This document shows, one piece after another, positions 51,283-59,105 of a DNA stretch of 64,000 nucleotides. The DNA comes from Acidimicrobiales bacterium. GTDB lineage: Bacteria > Actinomycetota > Acidimicrobiia > Acidimicrobiales > Poriferisodalaceae. Every line of letters starts with the position of its first letter. Position 1 is the first letter of the stretch. Location of the stretch: assembly GCA_009843525.1 (NCBI GenBank), contig VYDH01000003.1:119706-183705 (forward strand), in the 5' to 3' direction. Both the position numbers and the translations under genes were made by a program. The notes beneath the pieces are model-generated. The model ran no database searches, was not told the origin of the DNA, and saw nothing but the letters and a program-made list of their open reading frames with translations.

Positions 51283-52529
51283 ACAGATTCCGACCGCGGC
51301 GTACGCGTCACAGGAAGCACCGCCGCGCGGCAGCGGCCTGGCTCCTCGGAGCTGCGCTCGTCGCCGGAGCGATCGGCTACCCGCCGCCGGCAGGCGCCGA
51401 CGAGCTTGATCGGAGCCAGCCGTCAAAGTCCTACGATGAATTCATCGACGCCGTTTGGGCCTATGAATCCGACATCGATCCGTCAGAGCAGTCGTACTAC
51501 AACGACAATTGGGACAATCCTGTGGAGTCGTATCCCGAGGTCGAGTACCCCGGACGTGTCATCCGCGACGACAACGGAGATCCTGTCGAAGCAACGGGGT
51601 TAACGATCGAGGAGTTCTTCAAAATAATCGGCATCGGCCACCTATACAGTCCTGCGGATCCGAGTCCGGACTGGAGGCTCATCCAATCGAATGTCATCAA
51701 CTATCTCGGATTCGTCGGCTTTCAGTTCCAGGAGTCTGACCTTGTCGATCTCGGATACTACGAATTCGAAACGACCACTGAAATGCAGATCACGTACCCC
51801 ATCCATTACGTGGATGTGCCGAACAGCCACTGGGCACACGGCGTGCGCGAGTTCGTTGCATATCCTCCAATCGTCGACAGATCGACGATTGTCAGAGACG
51901 TCGTAGTGTTTGCCGACGACTTCTTCACCGGAAAGAATGGCATCAACAACTACGCAGACTTCACTACACCGGACAAGCACATCTTGGTGATCAAGGATCA
52001 CTTCGAGAACAAGTACCAAGGTATCGTTTCCGGTCTCAGTGCCCGTGGCAAGACCCTGCAGGACTATCTGGATACGGAGGTGTACTGGAACCAGCTCGAT
52101 CCTCCCGTCAACCCGCCGCCGGGCGGACGTACCAATGATGTGAAGATCACGCTGTCTGGCCTCCTAGCGGGAGCACACCTGCGCGGTGCCGAGGGCGTTG
52201 TGTCGCTCCTCGTGGACCACAAGAACCCGTCTGACGAGAACGGCACGTACATCCTGCAGTACGTGCAGGACTACGCGGGCTACGACACACCGTTCGGAAA
52301 CCGCACTTCATTGGAGATCAAGCGCCGCCGTCTACTCCGCCCCGACTTGGCCGTTATTGGCAACGGCTGGGCCGACGCCACGTCGCGACACTTGGTGATT
52401 CGACAGGAGACGTTTTTCGTCGTGTCTAGCCTTGTGGCTCGTGCGATGGGTGATGATCGGGGCAGTCCTTCTGTGTGTCGCGAGTTTCGTCGCGGCCTGC
52501 GGGGGCGGCGAGACGACGGCGGCTACTAG
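51279..52529 (+). CDS. Secreted lysozyme-like protein (phage peptidoglycan-hydrolase-type)
   Basis: The 416-residue protein starts with a strongly basic stretch and a signal segment (AAAAWLLGAALVAGAIGY, about 17-34) ending GADELD. The region YDEFIDAVWAYESDIDPS (about 51-68) with its Glu, INYLGFVGFQFQESDLVDLG, HWAHGVREF and LSGLLAGAHLRGAEGVVSLL matches the pattern of a phage and bacterial lysozyme-like family, recognised from memory of the pattern only. It would cut glycan strands outside the cell. It overlaps nagB by 4 nt and the TlpA-like gene by about 98 nt; its last about 35 residues are Arg-rich and lie out of frame over that gene. A GGAAAGGA Shine-Dalgarno precedes the start. Confidence 0.6.
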   Translation: MNRFRPRRTRHRKHRRAAAAWLLGAALVAGAIGYPPPAGADELDRSQPSKSYDEFIDAVWAYESDIDPSEQSYYNDNWDNPVESYPEVEYPGRVIRDDNGDPVEATGLTIEEFFKIIGIGHLYSPADPSPDWRLIQSNVINYLGFVGFQFQESDLVDLGYYEFETTTEMQITYPIHYVDVPNSHWAHGVREFVAYPPIVDRSTIVRDVVVFADDFFTGKNGINNYADFTTPDKHILVIKDHFENKYQGIVSGLSARGKTLQDYLDTEVYWNQLDPPVNPPPGGRTNDVKITLSGLLAGAHLRGAEGVVSLLVDHKNPSDENGTYILQYVQDYAGYDTPFGNRTSLEIKRRRLLRPDLAVIGNGWADATSRHLVIRQETFFVVSSLVARAMGDDRGSPSVCREFRRGLRGRRDDGGY

Positions 52530-53103
52530 CGCGCCTGACGGCGCCGCTGCCACTGCCTCCGGCCCAGCCGCCACAACCTCCGCCGCAGACGACGCACCGG
52601 GTCCGACCGAGGTGTTCGGCACTGCGCTGCCGCGGTTCGAGCAGCTAGAAGATGACCCGGCCGTCGGCCGCACACCACCGGTTATCGTGGGCACAGACCT
52701 GCTCACGGGCGACGTGGCGCGGATCACCACCCGGGGTCGTCCGATGGTCATCGCCTTCTACGCCCACTGGTGCCCGCACTGCCAAGCCGAAGTAGCCGAT
52801 CTCACGGAGTGGCTGGAGACGAACGAGCTGCCCTCTGGCGTGGACTTCTACGCGGTGTCGGTCCTCGAAGACGCCGCACGCGGCAACCATCCGCCGGAGG
52901 AATGGCTGCGTGACGAGGGCTGGCAGTACCCCGTCGTGGCTGACACGCCGGCGATGTCGGTCGTTGACGCCTTCGGCCTGGTGTCGGTGCCGTACCTCGT
53001 TGCCGTCGATGCGGACAACGAGGTGGTGCTGCGCTTCGCGGGCAATGTCGGCCCCGCGGAACTGGCGGCTTTCTTCACCGCGCTGCTCGAACCAACCTCG
53101 TAG
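52432..53103 (+). CDS. TlpA-like thioredoxin-fold lipoprotein
   Basis: The 223-residue protein has a signal segment with lipobox SFVAAC (Cys23) and a Thr/Ala linker, then a thioredoxin fold. AFYAHWCPHCQAEVADL (about 107-123) carries the CxxC redox site, and VSVPYLVAVDADNEVV the cis-Pro loop. This makes it an extracytoplasmic disulfide reductase or thiol-exchange protein. The start is unclear: a TTG at 52432, GTG at 52441 or ATG at 52453 are possible. It overlaps the preceding lysozyme-like gene, so both are probably co-transcribed with the amino-sugar operon. It may keep thiols of exported partners in order. Confidence 0.83.
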   Translation: MWLVRWVMIGAVLLCVASFVAACGGGETTAATSAPDGAAATASGPAATTSAADDAPGPTEVFGTALPRFEQLEDDPAVGRTPPVIVGTDLLTGDVARITTRGRPMVIAFYAHWCPHCQAEVADLTEWLETNELPSGVDFYAVSVLEDAARGNHPPEEWLRDEGWQYPVVADTPAMSVVDAFGLVSVPYLVAVDADNEVVLRFAGNVGPAELAAFFTALLEPTS

Positions 53104-53173
53104 AGAGTCCTGCTGTCTCCACAACGGGCGCACTAACGCGCGCATCCACCGGTGAGGCTGCCACCCTTGACGT

Positions 53174-54520
53174 ATGGCCGAGGGCGATTCCGCGCCGCGC
53201 CGCGCCCCGAGACGCACCAGCACTGCGACTCGGCGCGTCGTCGCCGGGACCGCGCGCGGGCGATCTGCCGGCCGTGCACTGCTTCGCCCGGTGGTACGGC
53301 TGCACCCGCTGGGGTTTCTGCGGGGTCTGCTCGGCCCCGACGTCACCGGTGCTCGCCAGAGCCTCTCGGCGCTCGCCGTCAGCAGCCTGACGGCCACTGC
53401 AGCCGGCGTGCTGCTCGCGGCCGTCACCGGAACGCTCGAGCGACTGCCGGGCCTGCTGGTGCTGGTTCCGGCTGCCATCGGCATGCGGGGCGACATCTTC
53501 GGCGCCCTCGGCAGCCGTCTCGCCACGACCATTCACGCTGGCACCTTTCGGGCCACGGCCCGTCGCGACACGATCGTGGGCCAGAACGTCATTGCTGCAG
53601 CAGTGCTGACTTTGGTGACTGCGGTGGCGCTGGGCGTGATGACCAAAGTGCTGGCCCCGGTGTTCGGGCTTGCCGGCATCATCGGCGTCACCGATCTCAT
53701 CGTGGTGTCGGTCGTCGGGGCCGAGCTGGCCTCGGTGGTCGTGCTGGTGGTGACGCTCGGACTCGCGACCATTTCCACCCGGCGCGGCTGGGACCTCGAC
53801 AACGTCAGCGCGCCCCTCATCTCGGCAGTCGGCGATGTTGTCACGCTTCCGGCCCTGTTCCTGGCGAGCTATCTCGTGGGCATCACCGCGCTCACACCGC
53901 TCATTGCGGTCGCCAGCATCATCGGGGCGGTGGCTGCGACGGCCTGGGCGTGGCGGTCGGGACTGGAGCAGCTCTGGCAGATCGTGCGCGAGTCGATGCC
54001 CGTGCTGTTCGTCGGCGGTTTCGTGCTCATCATCGCCGGTGTCGTGATCGAGCACCGCCTTGAGGACTTCATCGACAAGCGCGCCGTGCTCATCCTGGTG
54101 CCTGCCTGCCTGGCAGCCGCCGGCGCCATCGGCGGCATCCTGTCGAGCCGGCTGTCGAGCAAGCTGCATCTGGGTGTCATCGAACCGCGGGCGTTGCCGC
54201 AGCGGGGTGCTCGCCTGGACATCCTGTTTGCCTTCACACTGACCGTTCCGGTGTTCATGCTGAACGGCCTGCTTGCACATGCCTTTGCCACGGCGTTCTC
54301 GATGTCGACGCCGGGCCTGCTCCGGCTGGTCGCGATCTCGCTGATCGGCGGCATGATCGCGACAGTCTTGGCGGGAGCCATCGCTTACTACGGCACGGTG
54401 GTCGCAACCCGGGTCGGCGTCGACCCCGATACCTACGGCATCCCGCTGGTGAACAGCACCGTCGACCTGGCCGGCGCCGCCGCGCTGGTGCTCGCCGTGA
54501 GCTGGGTGGGCCTGTCATGA
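53174..54520 (+). CDS. MgtE/SLC41-type divalent cation transporter, two membrane domains
   Basis: The 448-residue membrane protein contains two related halves of the MgtE channel domain. The first holds LLVLVPAAIGMRGDIFGAL and, after more helices, LDNVSAPLISAVGDVVTLP. The second holds VLILVPACLAAAGAIGGIL and, near the C-terminus, PDTYGIPLVNSTVDLAGAA. The paired Pro-Asp/Asn segments line the ion path in MgtE. It lacks the cytosolic CBS domains of MgtE, as in SLC41-like bacterial and archaeal members. A basic 50-residue N-terminus precedes the helices. The PhoU/TrkA-C gene just downstream probably supplies its regulatory subunit. Confidence 0.87.
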   Translation: MAEGDSAPRRAPRRTSTATRRVVAGTARGRSAGRALLRPVVRLHPLGFLRGLLGPDVTGARQSLSALAVSSLTATAAGVLLAAVTGTLERLPGLLVLVPAAIGMRGDIFGALGSRLATTIHAGTFRATARRDTIVGQNVIAAAVLTLVTAVALGVMTKVLAPVFGLAGIIGVTDLIVVSVVGAELASVVVLVVTLGLATISTRRGWDLDNVSAPLISAVGDVVTLPALFLASYLVGITALTPLIAVASIIGAVAATAWAWRSGLEQLWQIVRESMPVLFVGGFVLIIAGVVIEHRLEDFIDKRAVLILVPACLAAAGAIGGILSSRLSSKLHLGVIEPRALPQRGARLDILFAFTLTVPVFMLNGLLAHAFATAFSMSTPGLLRLVAISLIGGMIATVLAGAIAYYGTVVATRVGVDPDTYGIPLVNSTVDLAGAAALVLAVSWVGLS

Positions 54521-54651
54521 GAAGCGCCATGCGATCGCCTGTCGTGAAATCCATCTTCGCCACTCCGTCGCTGTGCCTACGCTTGGCGCAGCGGCGTCAT
54601 CGTGTCCCCGAGCCGATTGGAGCCCGTCGCGTCGCTCGCTGACGATGTGCA

Positions 54652-55899
54652 ATGCGATCAGACCCTGAAGACAAACCTCGAAACCTGAAATCCATGCTCT
54701 CCGAGGCCAAGGACGCCTCCGAGCTCATGGTCGATCTGGCCTACGCCGCGCTCTATTTCGACGACGAGGGCATGGCCGATGCCGTCCTGGGCCTCGAGGA
54801 GGACATGTCCGCCCTCGTGCACGAGATGCGATCGCTGGCGATGCTGGCTGTGCGGCACCCGCGCGAGGTCGACGGCATGAGCTCGGTGCTTCAGGTGGTG
54901 TCGTCGATCGAGCAGATCGCCAATGCTGCGGTCGACATCTCCAAGATCGTGTTGCATCACTTGGGAATCCCCCGGGCGCTCATCGTGGACCTGGCGCAGG
55001 CAGCCGAGGTTTCGCATCGGCTGGTCGTGGCGGAAGGCAGTCACCTGGCCAACCGGCCGCTGCGCGACATGGAGCTGCCCGTGGCGGTCGGCATGCGCGT
55101 CGTAGCCATCCAGCGAGGCCGCCACTGGCTGACTGACGTCGGCGGCGACCGCATCGTGGAGCCGGGCGACGTGCTGTTCATGCGTGGCGACCCGGCGGGC
55201 ATCGTGCGGTTGCGAGAGCTGGCGGCCATGGAGCGCTGGAATCCTCCCGAACCCGATGAAGAGCATGTGCTCAGCGACCTCGACCGAGCCGTGGACACGC
55301 TCGTCGAGATGAAGAACCTGTCTGAAGCGGCGATCGGGCTGGCCTACTCGGCACTCGTGCTGCATGACCTGTCGCTCGCTCGCGAGGTGCGGTCGATGCA
55401 GGAACGGCTCGACGGCATGAAGGTGTCCATGCAGACATGGGTGCTGCGCGCTGCGGCAGAAGCCGACACGGCGGGGACCGATCCGGCGGGGCTGCGTGGT
55501 CTGCTGCATGTCGCCGAGGCTGCCGAGGACATCGGCGACCAGGCTCGCAACATCACCTCGCTCGTGCTCGAGGATGAGGACATTCACCCCGTGCTCGCGC
55601 TCGCGCTCGGCGACACCGACGATGTCGTCGTGCAGGTGCCGGTGGCGCCCGGTTCACAGGCCGACGACTCGACACTCGGGTCACTGGGGCTGGCCGTGGA
55701 TCCCGGCTATCACGTGCTGGCCATCCGCCGCGCCGCCAGCTACATCTACAACCCGCCCCGTACCGTGCGGCTGTGGGTGGGCGACGAGCTGCTGGCATCG
55801 GGTCCGGAGGAGGGCCGTGACCGCCTCGCTGCTGTCTGCGGCTACTCCATGGACATCGACGAGGAAACCGGACACGTCGAGCTGACGCCGATAGCTTGA
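54652..55899 (+). CDS. PhoU/TrkA-C domain protein, probable regulator of the MgtE-like transporter
   Basis: The 415-residue soluble protein has a duplicated layout. It runs PhoU-like helices (about 15-110), a TrkA-C/RCK-C domain (about 125-200; VAVGMRVVAIQRGRHWLTD and VEPGDVLFMRGDP), a second PhoU-like region (about 215-310), and a second TrkA-C domain (about 320-405; DPGYHVLAIRRAASYIYNPP and LWVGDELLASGP). Such proteins lie beside CBS-less MgtE transporters and likely sense ligand or cation and gate the channel. It lies 131 nt downstream of the transporter gene on the same strand. The intervening segment holds no clear gene; TACGCT near 54580 may be a promoter element. Confidence 0.87.
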   Translation: MRSDPEDKPRNLKSMLSEAKDASELMVDLAYAALYFDDEGMADAVLGLEEDMSALVHEMRSLAMLAVRHPREVDGMSSVLQVVSSIEQIANAAVDISKIVLHHLGIPRALIVDLAQAAEVSHRLVVAEGSHLANRPLRDMELPVAVGMRVVAIQRGRHWLTDVGGDRIVEPGDVLFMRGDPAGIVRLRELAAMERWNPPEPDEEHVLSDLDRAVDTLVEMKNLSEAAIGLAYSALVLHDLSLAREVRSMQERLDGMKVSMQTWVLRAAAEADTAGTDPAGLRGLLHVAEAAEDIGDQARNITSLVLEDEDIHPVLALALGDTDDVVVQVPVAPGSQADDSTLGSLGLAVDPGYHVLAIRRAASYIYNPPRTVRLWVGDELLASGPEEGRDRLAAVCGYSMDIDEETGHVELTPIA

Positions 55900-55905
55900 C
55901 CGCCG

Positions 55906-56763
55906 ATGTCGCAGGACACGGGACTGTCAATTCTCGCGGTTCACGCTCACCCCGACGATGAAGCGTCGAAGGGGGCAGGCACTGTCCGCCGGTATGCCGA
56001 CGAGGGCATCCGCACCACGCTGGTGTGCTGCACCGGCGGCGAGGAGGGCGACATCCTCAACCCGGCAATGGACCGGCCCGAGGTGAAGGAGAACCTCGCC
56101 GAAGTCCGCCGTGCCGAGCTGGACGCGTCCGCGGTCGAGATCGGCTACGACGAAGTCGCCATGCTGGGCTATCGCGACTCGGGCATGCCCGATACCGAAG
56201 CCAACGCCCATCCCGACGCCTTCGCCAATGCCGACCTCGACGAAGCGGTAGCCAGGCTCGTGACCGTGATCCGCCGGGTGCGCCCGCAGGTCATCCTGAC
56301 CTACCCGCTGGTGCAGTCGCGCTACCCCCATCCCGATCATCTGCAGGTCACGGCCATCTGCATTCCGGCCTTCGCCCACGCCGGCGAACCGGCCTGGCGC
56401 CCCGAGTGCGGCCCTGCGTTCACGCCGATGAAGATGTATGCACCGGTGTGGTCGCACAAGCGCATGAGGCTGATCCACCAGGCCTTCACCGATCTCGGGC
56501 TTGAGTCGCCGTTCGACGAGAAGTGGCTGGGGCGACCCAGCCGGGACGACCGCATCACTGCGGTCGTCGAGGTGAACAACGCGGTCCGGCGCAAGGCGCT
56601 GCTCGCCCATGCCACCCAAGTCGATCCGGACTCGCCGTTCTGGTTCGGCCTGCCCGACGACGTCGCCGACTCGATCCATCCCTACGAGGAGTACATGCTG
56701 CTCGAGTCGCGCATCGCGACCGAGCCGATGGAGCATGACCTCTTCGCAGGGCTGCGCCCATGA
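55906..56763 (+). CDS. mca: Mycothiol S-conjugate amidase (Mca-like)
   Basis: The 285-residue PIG-L-fold protein has VHAHPDDEASKGAGTVRRY (about 12-30), the Mca signature including the KGAGT loop. Next come CTGGEEGDILNPAMDRP, then SRYPHPDHLQVT (metal His) and ATQVDPDSPFWFGLP near residue 232, all close to mycothiol conjugate amidases. It would cut mycothiol-toxin conjugates to release mercapturic acids. It overlaps the SCP2-like gene by ATGA and starts 6 nt after the PhoU/TrkA-C stop. Presence of this enzyme is the best single sign that the organism is an actinobacterium. Confidence 0.92.
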   Translation: MSQDTGLSILAVHAHPDDEASKGAGTVRRYADEGIRTTLVCCTGGEEGDILNPAMDRPEVKENLAEVRRAELDASAVEIGYDEVAMLGYRDSGMPDTEANAHPDAFANADLDEAVARLVTVIRRVRPQVILTYPLVQSRYPHPDHLQVTAICIPAFAHAGEPAWRPECGPAFTPMKMYAPVWSHKRMRLIHQAFTDLGLESPFDEKWLGRPSRDDRITAVVEVNNAVRRKALLAHATQVDPDSPFWFGLPDDVADSIHPYEEYMLLESRIATEPMEHDLFAGLRP

Positions 56764-57113
56764 GCTTTCTCGACGACGAGTTCCTGGCGGCGTGGGCCGA
56801 GGCTGGCCACGAACCCCTGGGGAACGTGTCGGGCACCGTCGTGATGAAGACCGCCGGCGGTCCCGACGGCAAAGTCGCCGCGAGCTTGATCTTCGATGCC
56901 GGCGTGCTGACAGCTGCGTCTGCGGGCACTGCCCGGGGTGCTGACCTGACCCTGGAGGCCCCGTGGCAGCTCGCCGCCGACGTGGTCCGCGGCGATGCCG
57001 ATCCCGCCCGGCACTACATGGCGGGCGACCTCAAAGTCTCCGGCGACATGGCGCTCTGGCTGGAACTGCTGCGGGCCTGGCGAGCCGCCGGTGCGCTCGG
57101 CTCGCCGGGTTGA
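56760..57113 (+). CDS. SCP2 sterol-binding-domain-like small protein
   Basis: This 117-residue protein resembles the SCP2 lipid-binding domain. VSGTVVMKTAGGPDGKVA is an N-terminal strand region, and GADLTLEAPWQLAADVVRGD then GDLKVSGDMALWLELLRAWRA are the middle and C-terminal segments seen in SCP2 proteins. It would bind a lipid or CoA ester in a small hydrophobic cavity. Translation is coupled to mca (ATGA overlap). Role is uncertain. Confidence 0.7.
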   Translation: MSFLDDEFLAAWAEAGHEPLGNVSGTVVMKTAGGPDGKVAASLIFDAGVLTAASAGTARGADLTLEAPWQLAADVVRGDADPARHYMAGDLKVSGDMALWLELLRAWRAAGALGSPG

Positions 57114-57154
57114 TCCCGCGATCTTTCGGTTGGGGGTTGCTCATGGTCTCTCCC

Positions 57155-57883
57155 TCAGCCTGCCGGATGGATGGACTCGGCGGGTATTCCGACAAGCAGC
57201 AGCGGGCACGGATTGCCCACGCCCCGCTGTAGACGCTGCTCCAGCTTGGCCCAGTGGGTGGTGGCCTGCCCGAACTTGTCACCCACGAACACCTTGGCCC
57301 ATGTCTCAGCGAACGGACCCTCAGCTTGTTCCACCATGCGCCTCTGGCGTGCTGTGGGCGTCACGTCGAATGGCTCCAAGTCAGCGAATGAGCGAATGCC
57401 GTGACGCTGCGCGAACGCTGCCACGATCCCTCGCAGGCCGTCCTGTAGCGACCTGCCGCGGGTGACGATGACCCCGACGCTGATAGCGCCGTCATGATGA
57501 AGCCGCTGGAAGTTCTCTAGGTCGCGGTCATAGAACGGATCTTTGTTGTTCCACTCGATCTCCAATGCAACCGATCCCGGTCCGCTGGATCGCACATGGT
57601 CGATCTCGTGAGTCATCGCGGCCGTCTCCTCGTCGTCCACGATCTTGCGCACCACGATGGTGCGCTTGTGCCATCCAGCCGCGCTCAGCGTCCGTCTGAG
57701 CCGTTGTGTCAACGGCGACTCGCCTCCTCCGCCGCGCACCAGTTCCATGTCGGGAATAGCGACAGCGGTGAGTGCTCCGCACAGTTCGCTGAGCGCTTCG
57801 GGGAAGTCTCGCACCATGATGGCCTGAGCGTGATTGCGGGTCGCGATGTCGAACCCCGCGGCCTGTAGATCGGCCAGAGTCAT
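57155..57883 (-). CDS. BglII-like type II restriction endonuclease
   Basis: The 242-residue protein has the core of the BglII/BstYI group. The segment beginning ALEIEWNNKDPFYDRDLENF at about 106-125 holds Glu/Asp-x-Lys-type residues (E108, E110, K114, D116). ISVGVIVTRGRSLQDGL follows. It should be a PD-(D/E)XK nuclease cutting a short palindrome with a GATC core, by family inference. The adjacent MT-A70 gene overlaps its start by 4 nt, the usual close pairing of a restriction-modification unit. Base composition seems a little less GC-rich than in the neighbours, which fits acquisition. Confidence 0.75.
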   Translation of the reverse strand: MTLADLQAAGFDIATRNHAQAIMVRDFPEALSELCGALTAVAIPDMELVRGGGGESPLTQRLRRTLSAAGWHKRTIVVRKIVDDEETAAMTHEIDHVRSSGPGSVALEIEWNNKDPFYDRDLENFQRLHHDGAISVGVIVTRGRSLQDGLRGIVAAFAQRHGIRSFADLEPFDVTPTARQRRMVEQAEGPFAETWAKVFVGDKFGQATTHWAKLEQRLQRGVGNPCPLLLVGIPAESIHPAG

Positions 57884-58509
57884 ATCGGCAGGCGTGCAGC
57901 GGAGTTGTGCGCGTAGGTCGGCCAGTCCGGCGCATAATCGTCGCTGGCCTGATCACCCCACACAGTCCACCCCTCACGGCATCCACGGCCGAACAGCTCC
58001 AAGTACGGACCCCACGAACACGCCTCGATCACGTCGTACAGCTCGTCCGGCTTGCGGGAATGCTCTCGCTTGCGGGAAGCGATCAGGTTCACTTGGCTGC
58101 GACCGGGTTGCAGCGTGCGAGCGGACTTGCCCTTGATGCCGAACAGCACCAACTCGGTCACGTTGCGGAAGTAGAAGCCGACACCGCGGCCGTCAGAGCC
58201 GCCGTCCTTGCGAACTTTGTGCCAGACGATGTTCGTCTTGTAGTGGAAGCCCCACGCCTCCAAGACCTGCAATCCCCACGGCAGCAGAGCGTTCGGCACC
58301 CAGAGATAGCAGTGAGCAGTCTCGTCCGTGATGTCAGCGACCGGCATGGCGGCGATCTCGTCCACGGCCAACGTCTCGTAGCGGCAGAGCCGATGATGCT
58401 CGGGAGCGACCTTGCCGGTGCGGTTCGTGAACCGCCACGGCGGATCAGCGAGCACCGTTCCGAACGGGCCGTGCTGCAACCCCTCCCGCAGGGCAACCGC
58501 CGGTGTCAT
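57880..58509 (-). CDS. MT-A70 family DNA methyltransferase
   Basis: The 209-residue protein is an N6-adenine methyltransferase of the MT-A70 group, with FGTVLADPPWRFTNR (DPPW motif, about 22-25). HCYLWVPNALLPWGLQVL and NIVWHKVRK are characteristic middle segments, and YLELFGRGCREGWTVWGDQ the C-terminal one. It should protect the target of the neighbouring BglII-like endonuclease. Start (58509) and stop (57880) overlap neighbours by 4 nt each way, so this is a tight operon. The transposase remnant is its upstream partner. Confidence 0.87.
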   Translation of the reverse strand: MTPAVALREGLQHGPFGTVLADPPWRFTNRTGKVAPEHHRLCRYETLAVDEIAAMPVADITDETAHCYLWVPNALLPWGLQVLEAWGFHYKTNIVWHKVRKDGGSDGRGVGFYFRNVTELVLFGIKGKSARTLQPGRSQVNLIASRKREHSRKPDELYDVIEACSWGPYLELFGRGCREGWTVWGDQASDDYAPDWPTYAHNSAARLPI

Positions 58510-58997
58510 GCCGCGATCAGGTCGTCGTAGCGGAGACGCTTGCCCGCCATGTCAGCGGTCACGCTGAGCGAGATCCCCGTCAATGTGCGTGCCGAGGTGT
58601 CGGCTACGGGACCGGCGACCACTGTGTTCGTCGCCCGGTCCAGCACACCTGCGACAATAGCTTTGTCCGCTCCGCCCCGCCCGGAAATACGCCGCTCGCG
58701 GCCCCGAGCGTGCATGTTGGGCGCCTTCCCGCCGACACAGGTCTCGTCGGCTTCGACGGCGCAGACCTTCACGGAGAACCGCTTGCGGCAGTCCTTGCCG
58801 CGGCGCCGGCAGGGCATCGTCTTGTGCGCGCAGCCGGTCTTCACATCGTCGTATCCGCAGTGCGGGCAGGTCGGGCCGTTCGGCCGCCTGCGCTCAGCGA
58901 ACCATGCCTCTGCCGCAGCGCCGGTCGAGAACTTGTCGAACAGGGCAGTAAGCGTGATGCCCTTGCGGTAGTGCTCGCCAGGAGCGTTGTTTGCCAT
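58506..58997 (-). pseudogene. IS1595-type transposase remnant, internally deleted and chimeric
   Basis: The 163-residue open frame begins MANNAPGEHYRKGITLTALF. The N-terminal zinc ribbon (CPHCGYDDVKTGC at about 44-56 and KDCRKRF) is of the IS1595 type. At about residue 79 the sequence jumps to VEADETCVGGKAPNMHARGR, the DDE-region start, so roughly 80-90 residues of the normal core are missing. At about 141 it changes again, to an unrelated tail (SVTADMAGKRLRYDDLIAA) that overlaps the methyltransferase ATG. It cannot be an active transposase. The in-frame tail may be what is left of the gene formerly upstream of the methyltransferase. Confidence 0.75.
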
Positions 58998-59055
58998 GTG
59001 CCCATGCTCGCAGGGGGATGCCACACGAAAACCGGCTCTCACCAGCGGCTTGGCA

Positions 59056-59087
59056 CAGCCCCGTATACCCCCCTTCGATTGGGGCTG
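59056..59087 (-). terminator. Hairpin downstream of the ChbG-like gene
   Basis: CAGCCCC and GGGGCTG form a 7-bp stem around an 18-nt loop just after the minus-strand stop at 59106. It could end transcription before the transposase remnant. Confidence 0.4.
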
Positions 59088-59105
59088 GCTCAGCGACGGC
59101 CTGAC

